Origin: Micromonospora sp. MA102
Lineage (GTDB): Bacteria; Actinomycetota; Actinomycetes; Mycobacteriales; Micromonosporaceae
Reading direction: 5' to 3'
DNA: 64,000 nucleotides
NCBI RefSeq assembly: GCF_025460765.1
Contig: NZ_JAMWEG010000008.1
Span: 186,001-250,000 of the forward strand
Shown here: positions 18,129-26,309 of the stretch, piece after piece
Layout: each line of letters starts with the position of its first letter
Position numbering within the stretch: the stretch's first letter is position 1
Made by a program: the position numbers and the translations under genes
Notes under the pieces: generated by a model
Databases searched by the model: none
Told to the model about the DNA's origin: nothing
The model's input: the letters and a program-made list of their open reading frames with translations, nothing else

Positions 18129-18803
18129 ATGACCGCCGCCGCGACCACGGACACCGACCTCGACGAGGCCCCGGTCACCGACTCCGGTGACCGGAGGGCC
18201 GCGCGGCGCTTCGGCGTCCTGGCCCTGGCGGCGGCCGTCGTGGTCGGTCTCCTCCTCGGGTACGCGGGTGGTCTGCTCACCCCGACGCTCACCCGTCCGG
18301 GCGAGAACTCGGCGGAGGCCGGCTTCGCCCGGGACATGACCAGCCACCACGCCCAGGCCGTGGCGATGGGGCTGCTGGCGTTCCGGCAGGGCCAGGACCC
18401 GGAGGTACGCCAGATCGGCGGCGACATCGCCACCGGGCAGCAGGGCGAGATCGGCACCATGCAGACCTGGCTGCGCTCGTGGAACCTGGATCCGACCGGC
18501 GACCAGCCGCCGATGGCGTGGATGTCGGACGGCCCCGGGCTGGTGAAGAACGGCCTCATGCCGGGCATGGCCACGCCGGAGGAGATGGCGAAGCTGCGGG
18601 GCGCCACCGGGCGCGAGTTCGACGTGCTCTTCCTGCAGATGATGATCCGCCACCACGTCGGCGGGGTGCACATGATCGACGGGATCCTCGACCAGGGGCA
18701 CGACGACGACGTGCTGGCGGTCGCGCAGGTCATGAAGAACACCCAGCAGAAGGACCTGGCCAACCTCTCGGCGGCGCTCAAGCGCCTGGGCGGCACGGTG
18801 TAA
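18129..18803 (+). CDS. DUF305 membrane-anchored protein
   Basis: A 224-aa protein with one N-terminal transmembrane segment (residues about 29-50) followed by a DUF305 domain, a ferritin-like helical bundle. The paired motifs FARDMTSHHAQAVAMG and LFLQMMIRHHVGGVHM carry the His and Met residues expected to bind metal. Members often occur near copper or redox proteins, though no such gene is adjacent here. It forms an operon with the DUF3105 gene, a pairing common in actinobacteria. The function is not established. Confidence 0.9.
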   Translation: MTAAATTDTDLDEAPVTDSGDRRAARRFGVLALAAAVVVGLLLGYAGGLLTPTLTRPGENSAEAGFARDMTSHHAQAVAMGLLAFRQGQDPEVRQIGGDIATGQQGEIGTMQTWLRSWNLDPTGDQPPMAWMSDGPGLVKNGLMPGMATPEEMAKLRGATGREFDVLFLQMMIRHHVGGVHMIDGILDQGHDDDVLAVAQVMKNTQQKDLANLSAALKRLGGTV

Positions 18804-18820
18804 CGCCTGATCGTCCCGGA

Positions 18821-18848
18821 GGGCCCGTGTCGTGCGCGACACGGGCCC
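18821..18848 (+). terminator. Terminator after the DUF305 gene
   Basis: A perfect 12-bp stem (GGGCCCGTGTCG against CGACACGGGCCC, loop TGCG) lies 17 bases past the stop. Confidence 0.8.
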
Positions 18849-18913
18849 TTCGCGTACCTCCGGTGGGCGCTGCCCGTTATGCCGGTTTATAACGGTTTGG
18901 GTCATACAACCCA

Positions 18914-19678
18914 TTGCACTGCTTGGAGACTTTTCTCCACACATATCGTGACCAGTTGCGATTCGGGCTCGTTGCGCAGGACGTGGGGGTTGCACTCAGA
19001 GACGCAGGGCGGTCGGTGACCAGTTGGTGCCGACGTCACACCATCGGCGGTGACGGGGCGGTGGCAGCCGTCCGTCGCGGACTGCGGCAGGGCGAGCCGG
19101 GAACGCTCAGCCGCGAACAGGAACTCGAACTGATCGACATGCTCCGGGGCGTCCACCCCGACGAGTTCGGCCTGGACGAGGAGCTCTGGACGCGACAGAG
19201 CCTCACCACCCTCATCGAGCGCCAGTTCGAGCTGACCATGGACGCCGGCACGGTCGGGGCGTACCTGCGGGCCTGGGGGTTGGGTCCGCGCGAGCCCCGG
19301 GAGCGGGCCTGCGGGCTCTGCGTCGGCGCGGTCGAACGCTGGGTACGCAGCGAGTACCCGTCGATCACCCGGGCCGCCCAGGAGCACGCCGCGGAGGTCT
19401 ACTGGATCGGCCGCGTACGCCTGCGCGGCACCATGCCGGCGGCCGACGTGATCTCCGCAGTCTCGTCCCGCGGCCGGGTGCGCTTCATGATCACGACTCC
19501 GTCGGTGGACCCGCCGCTCCCCCGCGACTTCGTGCTGCGGCTCAGTGGCGCCGAGGAGCGCACGGTGCACCTGATCGTCGACGGTTCCTGGCCGCGCAAC
19601 GAGTGGCCCCGGCGCCTGCCGCGCCGCATCGTCCTGCACCCGCTGCCGAGCTGCGGCCGCCCCGTCGCCGCCGCCTGA
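18914..19678 (+). CDS. IS630-transposase-like winged-helix protein lacking catalytic residues
   Basis: A frame of 254 aa; the TTG at 18914 is the most upstream start, and GTG codons near 18980 are alternatives, so the start is uncertain. An HTH-like part (VALRDAGRSVTSWCRR) is followed by a winged-helix segment (FGLDEELWTRQSLTTLIERQ) as in IS630/Tc1-mariner transposases, then the shell of the RNase H-like domain. The position of the first catalytic DE is WIGRVRL, with no acid. LHLPxYxPxLNPIE, which should carry the last acid, stops at LHPLPSCGRP. VSSRGRVRFMI and HLIVDGSWPRNEW recall core strands. The frame is intact and GC3-rich, suggesting a domesticated DNA-binding protein. No terminal inverted repeats are seen. 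The AT-rich 5' region (TATAAC, CATACAAC) may be the promoter. Confidence 0.65.
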   Translation: MHCLETFLHTYRDQLRFGLVAQDVGVALRDAGRSVTSWCRRHTIGGDGAVAAVRRGLRQGEPGTLSREQELELIDMLRGVHPDEFGLDEELWTRQSLTTLIERQFELTMDAGTVGAYLRAWGLGPREPRERACGLCVGAVERWVRSEYPSITRAAQEHAAEVYWIGRVRLRGTMPAADVISAVSSRGRVRFMITTPSVDPPLPRDFVLRLSGAEERTVHLIVDGSWPRNEWPRRLPRRIVLHPLPSCGRPVAAA

Positions 19679-19738
19679 CCCGCCGGGTGCCGATTCGGTG
19701 ATCCGGGAAGGGGTTTGCTACTCTTCTCGGGTCGCTGA

Positions 19739-19810
19739 GCCCCCGTAGCTCAGGGGATAGAGCACCGCCCTCCGGAGGCGGGGGCGCAGGTTCGAATCCT
19801 GCCGGGGGCA
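19739..19810 (+). tRNA. tRNA-Arg (anticodon CCG)
   Basis: A 72-base cloverleaf: acceptor GCCCCCG pairs with CGGGGGC (19803-19809), discriminator A19810, D-arm GCTC/GAGC, anticodon stem CCGCC/GGCGG with loop CTCCGGA (anticodon CCG), and T-arm GCAGG TTCGAAT CCTGC. CCA is not encoded. It reads CGG codons, which are abundant in this genome. Confidence 0.97.
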
Positions 19811-19820
19811 CAGACACGAG

Positions 19821-19848
19821 AAGCCCGGGCCGCTGGCCCGGGCTTTTT
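19821..19848 (+). terminator. Intrinsic terminator after tRNA-Arg
   Basis: An 11-bp perfect stem (AAGCCCGGGCC against GGCCCGGGCTT, loop GCT) runs into TTTTT, starting 11 bases past the tRNA. It is the only terminator in the window with a real T-tract. It may also serve the convergent LigD-like gene. Confidence 0.9.
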
Positions 19849-19854
19849 CGCTGC

Positions 19855-20814
19855 TCAGCCGGCCTCGCGGCGGGCCTTCGCGCGGCGCTTGCCCTCGTGC
19901 ATGGCCTGCACCCGGGCCACCGGGATGGTCCGTCCCTCGGCAACCAGCTCCTCCGGCAGCCGCTGTGGCGCGGGCAGCGCCTCCGCCCACGGGTCCCGGT
20001 CGCCGAGCAGCCCCGGCACGGTCTTCACCGTGAAGTCGGCCGGGGTCGCCGCCTCGACATCGGCCCAGCCGACCGGGTACGACACCGGCGTGCCGGGCCG
20101 GATGCGCGGGCTGTACGCGGCCACCACGGTCGCACCGTACGACCGGGTGGAGTCGACGAAGACCCGGCCGCCCCGGTCCTCGACGATGAAGGCGGTGGTG
20201 GCCAGCGCCGGGTCGAGCCGTTCGGCCCGGGCCGCGAGGGCCCGGGTCGCCGCGGCGGCCTCCTCGGCCGTGGTCGCCGGGTCCACCGGCACGATCACGT
20301 GCAGGCCCTTCGCCCCGCTGGTCTTCACCGCACCGGCCAGCCCCGCGTCGGTGAGGGCCTGCCGGACCAGCAGCGCGGTGCGGACCGCCACGCCGAACGA
20401 GTCGCCCGGCGGCGGGTCCAGGTCGAGCACCAGGTGGGTGGGGTGCTCGGGGTCGCCGGCGTGGCCCAGCGTCGGGTGGTACTCGACCGCCCGCTGGTTG
20501 GCGAACCAGAGCAGCGTCCGCCGGTCGTCGCAGAGGGCGTACGAGATGTCGCGGTGCGAGGCCTCCGCCCATACCGAGGCGCGGCGCACCCAGTCCGGCG
20601 TGTACTTCGGCAGGTTCTTCTGCATGAACGGGTCCTGGCCGGGCCGCACCCGGACCACCGACAGCGGCCGGTCCCGCAGCCCGGGCAGCATCCGCTCGTG
20701 GACGGCGTCCAGGTAGTCGACCAGGTCGCGTTTGGTGGCCCCGGCCCCGTCGAACAGCGGTTGGTCCAGGTTGGTCAGTGACACCCCGGCCCGGGTCTCG
20801 TCAGCGGCGCCCAT
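19855..20814 (-). CDS. Stand-alone LigD-type polymerase/primase domain protein
   Basis: A 319-aa archaeo-eukaryotic primase-superfamily polymerase, equal to the PolDom of LigD in bacterial non-homologous end joining. It shows FMQKNLPKYTPDW, the metal-binding DxD in LVLDLDPP near residue 130, the TSGAKGLHVIVP motif and VDSTRSYGATVVAAYSPR. No ligase or phosphoesterase domain is attached and no ku gene is nearby. Actinobacteria often carry several split LigD modules, so this could act in NHEJ gap filling or in another repair route; the exact role is inference. Confidence 0.9.
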   Translation of the reverse strand: MGAADETRAGVSLTNLDQPLFDGAGATKRDLVDYLDAVHERMLPGLRDRPLSVVRVRPGQDPFMQKNLPKYTPDWVRRASVWAEASHRDISYALCDDRRTLLWFANQRAVEYHPTLGHAGDPEHPTHLVLDLDPPPGDSFGVAVRTALLVRQALTDAGLAGAVKTSGAKGLHVIVPVDPATTAEEAAAATRALAARAERLDPALATTAFIVEDRGGRVFVDSTRSYGATVVAAYSPRIRPGTPVSYPVGWADVEAATPADFTVKTVPGLLGDRDPWAEALPAPQRLPEELVAEGRTIPVARVQAMHEGKRRAKARREAG

Positions 20815-20919
20815 CCGCCCACCTTCCCGGGCCGGGCGCGGGTCGGCAACCCCGACACGGGTTCCCGGCGATGCGCGGTCGCCCCGGCCCGGCCGGCGTG
20901 GCCTCCGGCGGGGTGCCGA

Positions 20920-21399
20920 TCAGACCCAGAACGTGTCGTGCCGCAGGAAGAACTCCGTCCGCTCCTCCTCGGTCCTGCCGGCCAGGTCCAGCAAGCCCTC
21001 GAAGTAGCCCTCCCGCGGCGCACCGGGAGCGAAGTGCAGCAACATCGAGGCCCGCTCGCCGGACTCGTTGCGGAACGCGTGGACGCCACCCTCGGGGACG
21101 TGCACGAAGTCCCCGGGCGCCGTGTCGATCCACCGCCGGCCGTCGTAGATGCGTACGGTCCCCGAGAGGATGAAGAAGGACTCCGAGATGGACCGGTGGA
21201 AGTGCGGCGACGGGCCGCTCGGCTGCGGTCCCATCTCCCAGCGGTAGAGGCCGAACTGCCCGTTGGTCGACGCGCCGGTGGCCAGGAAGTGCGCCGAGCC
21301 GCCGGACGGATAGACCAGTTCCGCGGGATGATCCGCCGGCCGGTAGGTGGCCGACTGCTCGCCCAGGTCGCCCGAGTAGCGCGGCGGCGGGTAGGTCAC
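20920..21399 (-). CDS. Cupin-domain protein
   Basis: A 159-aa single-domain cupin. GPSPHFHRSISESFFILSG supplies the first metal motif (H-x-H and E) and PEGGVHAFRNES the second His, so it probably binds one divalent metal. The function is unknown; relatives include small dioxygenases and binding proteins. The GTG start at 21399 has AGGAGG upstream and overlaps the stop of the preceding gene by 4 bases (GTGA), so the two are co-translated. Confidence 0.88.
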   Translation of the reverse strand: MTYPPPRYSGDLGEQSATYRPADHPAELVYPSGGSAHFLATGASTNGQFGLYRWEMGPQPSGPSPHFHRSISESFFILSGTVRIYDGRRWIDTAPGDFVHVPEGGVHAFRNESGERASMLLHFAPGAPREGYFEGLLDLAGRTEEERTEFFLRHDTFWV

Positions 21400-22184
21400 C
21401 GGGCCTCCTCTCCGATCGGGAACGCCTCGTGGCCCGCCGAGATCGCGGCGAGCATCCCGACGATACGGGCGCGGGCGGCCGCGTAGAGGCCCGAGCCGTA
21501 GCTGATCCGGGCCACGCCGAGGGCGGCCAGCTCGCCCGGGCTGGGGGCGCCGGGCCGGGCCATGACGTTGACCGGGGCGTCCACCTCGGTGACGAGATCG
21601 CGGATCTGCTCCGGGTCGGCCAGCAGGATCGGGTAGACGCTGTCCGCCCCGGCGGCCCGGTAGCGGCGGGCCCGGCGCACCGCCTCGGCGAGCCGCCCCT
21701 CGGCCGGCCCGTACGCCCGCAGGTGCACGTCGACCCGGGCGTTGAGCACCAGGTCCACGCCGGCCGCGCCGGCCGCCGCCCGGATGCCGGCGAGCAGGTC
21801 CGCCTGCTCCTCGACGTCGTACAGCTCCCGGGTACGCGGGTCGGAGTCCTCGATGTTGCAGCCCACCGCCCCGGCCGCCAGCAGCCGCTCGACCAGCTCG
21901 GCCGGGCGCAGCCCGTACCCCCGTTCCAGGTCGGCGGTGACCGGGACCGGCACGGCGGCGGCGATCCGGCCGACCGCCGCGAACATCTCGACCACCGGCG
22001 TGGCCTCGCCGTCCGCGTGGCCGAGCGCCTCGGCGACCGCGGCGCTGCTGGTGGCGACGGCCGGGAAGCCGGCCGCGACCACCGCCCGGGCGGACCCCGG
22101 GTCCCAGGCGTTCGGCAGGATCAGCGGGTCCCCGGGGCGGTGCAGCGCGCGCAGCGCGGCGGCCCGCCGGCTCAGCTCGGTCAT
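21396..22184 (-). CDS. Isocitrate lyase/PEP mutase-family protein
   Basis: A 262-aa TIM barrel. LILPNAWDPGSARAVVAAGF, the metal-binding ADLERGYG segment and VGCNIEDSDP place it in the ICL/PEP mutase superfamily, probably a carboxyphosphonoenolpyruvate mutase-like or oxaloacetate-hydrolase-like enzyme. The KKCGH catalytic signature of true isocitrate lyase is absent. The substrate is unknown. It is divergent from a MocR-type regulator by 47 bases and coupled to a cupin gene. Confidence 0.88.
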   Translation of the reverse strand: MTELSRRAAALRALHRPGDPLILPNAWDPGSARAVVAAGFPAVATSSAAVAEALGHADGEATPVVEMFAAVGRIAAAVPVPVTADLERGYGLRPAELVERLLAAGAVGCNIEDSDPRTRELYDVEEQADLLAGIRAAAGAAGVDLVLNARVDVHLRAYGPAEGRLAEAVRRARRYRAAGADSVYPILLADPEQIRDLVTEVDAPVNVMARPGAPSPGELAALGVARISYGSGLYAAARARIVGMLAAISAGHEAFPIGEEAR

Positions 22185-22231
22185 GCGGCCAGTCTCGCCG
22201 CGCCGGCGGCCCGCCCGTAAGCTCCAATTCC

Positions 22232-23638
22232 GTGCCGATGGACTGGGCCGATTTCGGCGTCGACCTGCACCTGGAGCTGGACGCCACCGGCGGCCGGCGG
22301 GCCGGCCTGGAACGGGCGCTGCGGGACGCCATCCGCGACGGGCGGCTCCCGCCGGCCACCCGGCTGCCGGCCACCCGCGTCCTCGCCGCCGAGCTGGGCC
22401 TGTCCCGGGGCACCGTGAGCGCCGCCTACGACCAACTGGTCGCCGAGGGCTGGCTGGTCGCCCGGATCGGCGCGGGCACGGAGGTCAGCGGGCTGCGCCG
22501 GGCCGCGCCGCCGCCGGCCACGCCGCCGCCCGGCTCCGCGACCTTCCGGTACGACCTCCGCCCGGGCAGCCCCGACGTCGGGCTCTTCCCGGTCACCGCC
22601 TGGCTGCGGGCCACCCGGCGGGCGCTGGCCGTCGCCCCCGCCGAGGCGTACGGCTACGGCGACCCGCGCGGCCGCCCGGAGCTGCGCCGCGCGCTCGCCG
22701 GCTACCTGGGCCGGGCCCGCGGCGTGCTGGCCGACCCGGAACGGATCGTGGTCACCACCGGGTACGTCCAGGCCCTCGTGCTGCTCACCGGAGTGCTCCG
22801 GGACGCCGGCACCCCGACGGTGGCCATGGAGGACCCCGGGCTGGCCTTCCACCGGGAGGTGGTCCGCCGGCACGGCGGCGCCGTGCTGCCGCTGCCGGTC
22901 GACGGGCTCGGCGCGCGCACCGACCTGCTCGGCGCCGGGTCGCTGGCCCGGGTGGGTGCGGCCGTGGTGACCCCCGCGCACCAGTTCCCCACCGGCGTGA
23001 CCCTGCACCCGGCCCGCCGGCACGCCCTGGCGGAATGGGCCCGGGCAACCGGCGGGCTGGTGGTCGAGGACGACTACGACGGCGAGTTCCGCTACGACCG
23101 GCAGCCCGTCGGCGCGGTCCAGGGCACCGCACCGGAGCAGGTCGCGTACGTGGGCACGGCGGCGAAGACGCTGGGCCCGGCGCTCCGCCTGGCCTGGCTC
23201 GTGCTGCCGGCGCGGCTCGTGGAGCCGGTGGTGGAGGCCAAGCGCCACCTGGACCTGCAGAGCGAGACGATCGGCCAGCTCGCCCTCGCCGAGCTGATCG
23301 ACGGGCACGGCTACGACCGGCAGATCCGCACCGTCCGGCGCCGCTACCGGCAGCGGCGGGACCTGCTGCTGGAGCGGCTGGCCCGCCGGTCGACCCTCGA
23401 CGGGGTGGCGGCCGGCCTGCACGCCACCGTCCACCTGCGACCGGGCGGCCCGACCGAGGCCGAGGTGCTGGCCGTGGCCGCCGCCCGCGGGCTCGCCGTC
23501 GGCGGGCTCGCCATGCACCGGCACCGTCCGGAGAGCGGGCCTCCCGGCCTGGTGGTCGGCTACGCCCACCCACCGGCGCACGCCTATCCGGCCGCCGTGG
23601 ACCTCCTGGCCGGGGTGCTGCACGACCTGGACGCCTGA
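22232..23638 (+). CDS. MocR/PdxR-family transcriptional regulator
   Basis: A 468-aa fusion of a GntR-type winged helix (residues about 10-85: LPATRVLAAELGLSRGTVSAAY) to a fold-type I aminotransferase domain. VVEDDYDGEFRYDR and YVGTAAKTLGPALRLAW carry the PLP-binding Asp and Lys. MocR proteins sense PLP or amino-containing effectors and often control a divergent gene. By position this one probably controls the PEP-mutase-like/cupin pair. The start is GTG 22232; ATG 22238 is possible. Confidence 0.92.
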   Translation: MPMDWADFGVDLHLELDATGGRRAGLERALRDAIRDGRLPPATRLPATRVLAAELGLSRGTVSAAYDQLVAEGWLVARIGAGTEVSGLRRAAPPPATPPPGSATFRYDLRPGSPDVGLFPVTAWLRATRRALAVAPAEAYGYGDPRGRPELRRALAGYLGRARGVLADPERIVVTTGYVQALVLLTGVLRDAGTPTVAMEDPGLAFHREVVRRHGGAVLPLPVDGLGARTDLLGAGSLARVGAAVVTPAHQFPTGVTLHPARRHALAEWARATGGLVVEDDYDGEFRYDRQPVGAVQGTAPEQVAYVGTAAKTLGPALRLAWLVLPARLVEPVVEAKRHLDLQSETIGQLALAELIDGHGYDRQIRTVRRRYRQRRDLLLERLARRSTLDGVAAGLHATVHLRPGGPTEAEVLAVAAARGLAVGGLAMHRHRPESGPPGLVVGYAHPPAHAYPAAVDLLAGVLHDLDA

Positions 23639-23683
23639 CGTGGCGCGACGACGCGGCTCGCCCGGCGCGGCTCGCCCGGCGGG

Positions 23684-25174
23684 TCAGCGGGCGGAGCACG
23701 TGTCCGGGACCGCGGAAGTGGAAGGCGAGGCGGGACGGCGGGCGACGCCAGCGGCACGGTCGGAGCGGTCGACGCGGACGGGGCGGACGGGGCGGGCGGT
23801 GAGGAGCGCGACCAGGAGGGCGGCGGCCACCAGGGCGGCGGCGACCGCGAAGGCGGACCGGTAGCCGAGGGCGAGGGCCGCGATCTGGTCGGTGCCGGCG
23901 GCGCGCAGCGCGTCGGTGCGGCTCGCCGCCAGGGTGGCCAGCACGGCCAGTCCAAGTGCCCCGCCGACCTGCTGGGTGGTGTTGGCCAGCCCGGAGGCGA
24001 GCCCGGCGTCGGCGGGCTCCGCACCGGCCATGGCCAGGGTGGTGACCGCCGGCAGGGTGAGCCCGCCCGCGGCGCCGAAGACCAGCATCGCGGGCAGCAC
24101 GTCGGCGGCGTAGCGGGCGTCCACCGGGATGCGGACCAGCAGCAGGAACCCGACCACGGCGAGCGCCAGCCCGCCGACCAGCACGGTCCGGGCGCCGAAC
24201 CGGGCCACCAGCCGCCCGGCGAGCCCCAGCGAGACGGCCGCGATCACCAGCGGGGTGGGCAGGAAGGCGAAGCCGGTGGCGGCCGGGTCCAGCCCGAGGA
24301 CGAGTTGCAGGTGCAGGGCGAGCAGGAACTGGAAGCCGAAGTAGGCGGCCACCATGAGGAACTGGGTGGCGTTGGCGGCGACCAGGCCGGGCGCGCGCAG
24401 CACCCGGGGCGGCAGCAGCGGCGTGCCGGCGCGCCGCTGCCGGGCCGCGAAGGCGGCGAGCAGCGCGGCGGCGAGCGCGCCCGCGCCGAGGGTGCGCGGC
24501 GAGGTCCAGCCGTGCTCCCCGGCGCCAACGATGGCCAGCACCGCGGCCATCAGCCCGGCCGTGGCCAGCACCGCGCCGAGCAGGTCCAGTCCGGCCCGCA
24601 GCCCGGCGCCGCGGTCCGGCGCGATCAGCCGTACGGCGCCGGCCACGATCGCCGCGCCGATCGGCAGGTTGATCAGGAAGATCGACCGCCACCCGGTCAG
24701 GTCGGTGAGGACTCCGCCGACCAGCAGCCCGAGCGAGGCCCCGGCCGCGCCGGTGAAGCTGAACACCGCGATGGCGCGGGCCCGCTCGGCCGGCTCGGGG
24801 AAGATCCGGACGATCATGCCGAGGCTGACCGCGGTGGCGAGCGCGCCTCCGACGCCCTGCGCGAACCGGGCGGCGACCAGGGTGCCCGGGCCGGTGGCGG
24901 CCGCGCAGAGCAGCGAGGCGAGGGTGAACAGGGCGACCCCGGCCAGGAACACCTGCCGCCGGCCGAGCAGGTCGCCCAGCCGCCCGGCCAGGAGCAGCAG
25001 CCCGCCGAAGGCGACCAGGTACGCGTTCACCACCCAGGCCAGCCCGGCGGCCCGGAAGCCGAGGTCGGCCTGGACGGCCGGCAGCGCGACGGCGACGATG
25101 CTGCCGTCCAGGATGATCATCAGGCTGCCGGCGCTGAGCACGAGCAGCGCGGGCCAGCGGTTGGTCCCCGTCAT
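23684..25174 (-). CDS. DHA2-type MFS drug exporter
   Basis: A 496-aa protein with about 14 hydrophobic segments. LDGSIVAVALPAVQADLGF in TM1 and the AGRLGDLLGRRQVF loop are typical of EmrB/QacA-like antiporters, and FSFTGAAGASLGLLVGG resembles antiporter motif C. ATG 25174 has AAGGAGG well placed upstream. It is divergent from an HxlR regulator, the usual arrangement for a regulated exporter. The substrate is unknown. Confidence 0.92.
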   Translation of the reverse strand: MTGTNRWPALLVLSAGSLMIILDGSIVAVALPAVQADLGFRAAGLAWVVNAYLVAFGGLLLLAGRLGDLLGRRQVFLAGVALFTLASLLCAAATGPGTLVAARFAQGVGGALATAVSLGMIVRIFPEPAERARAIAVFSFTGAAGASLGLLVGGVLTDLTGWRSIFLINLPIGAAIVAGAVRLIAPDRGAGLRAGLDLLGAVLATAGLMAAVLAIVGAGEHGWTSPRTLGAGALAAALLAAFAARQRRAGTPLLPPRVLRAPGLVAANATQFLMVAAYFGFQFLLALHLQLVLGLDPAATGFAFLPTPLVIAAVSLGLAGRLVARFGARTVLVGGLALAVVGFLLLVRIPVDARYAADVLPAMLVFGAAGGLTLPAVTTLAMAGAEPADAGLASGLANTTQQVGGALGLAVLATLAASRTDALRAAGTDQIAALALGYRSAFAVAAALVAAALLVALLTARPVRPVRVDRSDRAAGVARRPASPSTSAVPDTCSAR

Positions 25175-25179
25175 GGTGG

Positions 25180-25252
25180 AGTGCCTCCTTGGTGCACGGT
25201 TTGTTACTGAGGCCATCGTCTGTGACCATGAGGCCGAGCGGAAGGAGGCACT
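25180..25252. promoter_or_regulatory. Divergent MFS/HxlR control region with 11-bp inverted repeat
   Basis: AGTGCCTCCTT at 25180-25190 and its exact complement AAGGAGGCACT at 25242-25252 each contain the ribosome binding site of one divergent gene. The arms are 51 bases apart. Besides translation they could be paired regulator half-sites; that is inference. Confidence 0.45.
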
Positions 25253-25255
25253 TTG

Positions 25256-25651
25256 ATGTCCCAGGGGAACAGGTGTGTGTCCGTCCAGGCCGACCAGGCG
25301 CGGGCCTGCACCGTGCGGGAGGCGCTGGACCGGGTCGGCGGGAAGTGGAGCATCGGCATCCTGATCGCCGCCTCCCAGGGCCCGATCCGCTTCACCGAGC
25401 TGGAGCGCCAGGTGGAGGGGATCAGCCGGCGGATGCTCACGCTGACCCTGCGCAACCTGGAGCGGGACGGCCTGCTGCACCGGCACGTCCATCCCACCGT
25501 GCCGCCCCGGGTCGAGTACACGGCCACCCCGATGGCCCAGGAGCTCTACGAGTCGCTCGTGGCGCTCACCAGCTGGGCGGAACGGCACCGCGAGGGGATC
25601 AGCGCGGCGCGGGCGGCGTACGACCGGGAGCACGGGGCGCCGGTCGGCTGA
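25256..25651 (+). CDS. HxlR-family transcriptional regulator
   Basis: A 131-aa winged-helix protein. The family signature runs from ACTVREALDRVGGKWSIGIL to GISRRMLTLTLRNLERDGLL, with the wing VPPRVEYTATPMAQEL. Two Cys (residues 7 and 18) near the N terminus could be redox-sensing, as known for some HxlR members. ATG 25256 is preceded by AAGGAGG at 7 bases; an in-frame TTG lies one codon earlier. It probably controls the divergent DHA2 exporter. Confidence 0.92.
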   Translation: MSQGNRCVSVQADQARACTVREALDRVGGKWSIGILIAASQGPIRFTELERQVEGISRRMLTLTLRNLERDGLLHRHVHPTVPPRVEYTATPMAQELYESLVALTSWAERHREGISAARAAYDREHGAPVG

Positions 25652-25682
25652 ATGCCGCCGTGGCGAAGGCCACCCGATCCGT

Positions 25683-25717
25683 CTGACCGATCGGTCAGGT
25701 ACTGACCGATCGGTCAG
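25683..25717 (+). promoter_or_regulatory. Two tandem TetR-type operators
   Basis: The perfect 16-bp palindrome CTGACCGATCGGTCAG occurs twice (25683-25698 and 25702-25717), three bases apart, so the centres are 19 bp apart. They end immediately before the tetR start and probably overlap the promoter of the tetR-MMPL operon, so autorepression is likely. Confidence 0.9.
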
Positions 25718-25731
25718 GCATGCTGGAGGGC

Positions 25732-26277
25732 ATGGCACGGGCGGTACCGGAGACCCACGGCGAGATCCTCGCGGCGGCGGCGCGGCGCTTCGCCGTCACC
25801 GGCTACAAGGGCACCTCGCTCCAGGACATCGCCCGCGCGGTGGGCTGCTCGAAGGCGACGGTGCTCTACCACTTCGCCAACAAGGAAGCGCTCCTCGGTG
25901 AGCTGATGGCACCCGCCATCGCGGTGCTGGAGGCGCTCGACGCCCGCCTCGCCGGCACCACCGGCGCGGCGGCGCAGCAGATCGCCGGCGAGGGCTTCGT
26001 CGACCTGGCGGTGCGCTTCCGCCGGCAGATCGCGCTGCTCCGGGGCGAGTTCCCCGACCTGCTCCAGCAGCCCGCGTTCGCGCACATCCAGCAGATCTCC
26101 GAACGGCTCGTCGCCGCCTTCGCCGGCCACTCCGACCGGCCCTCCGCGCGGATCGCCGCGCTCGTGGTGCTCGCCGGCATCGCCGAGACGTGCGCCGAGT
26201 TCATCGACATCCCCGACGACGAACTGCGGCCCGCCCTGCTGGCCGTCGTCCGGCGGGCCCTCGAACCCGTCACCTGA
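25732..26277 (+). CDS. TetR-family transcriptional regulator
   Basis: A 181-aa regulator. The N-terminal HTH is clear (EILAAAARRFAVTGYKGTSL then DIARAVGCSKATVLYHFANK), with a helical ligand-binding domain behind. Two starts are possible: ATG 25732 (used here) and ATG 25720, which is only two bases after the operator; neither has an ideal ribosome site, so a leaderless or short-leader message is likely. The MMPL exporter gene follows after 32 bases and is the probable target, induced by an unknown ligand. Confidence 0.9.
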   Translation: MARAVPETHGEILAAAARRFAVTGYKGTSLQDIARAVGCSKATVLYHFANKEALLGELMAPAIAVLEALDARLAGTTGAAAQQIAGEGFVDLAVRFRRQIALLRGEFPDLLQQPAFAHIQQISERLVAAFAGHSDRPSARIAALVVLAGIAETCAEFIDIPDDELRPALLAVVRRALEPVT

Positions 26278-26309
26278 TCCCCGTTCCGACCCCGAGGACA
26301 AGGAAACCC

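Noticed and set aside
19739..19810. tRNA-Arg as the attachment site of an integrated element
   Set aside because: No integrase gene and no second copy of the tRNA 3' end are present in the window.
23639..23683. A 14-base direct repeat (GCGGCTCGCCCGGC twice) between MocR and MFS genes
   Set aside because: It is too short and too GC-simple to call a mobile-element footprint or terminator.
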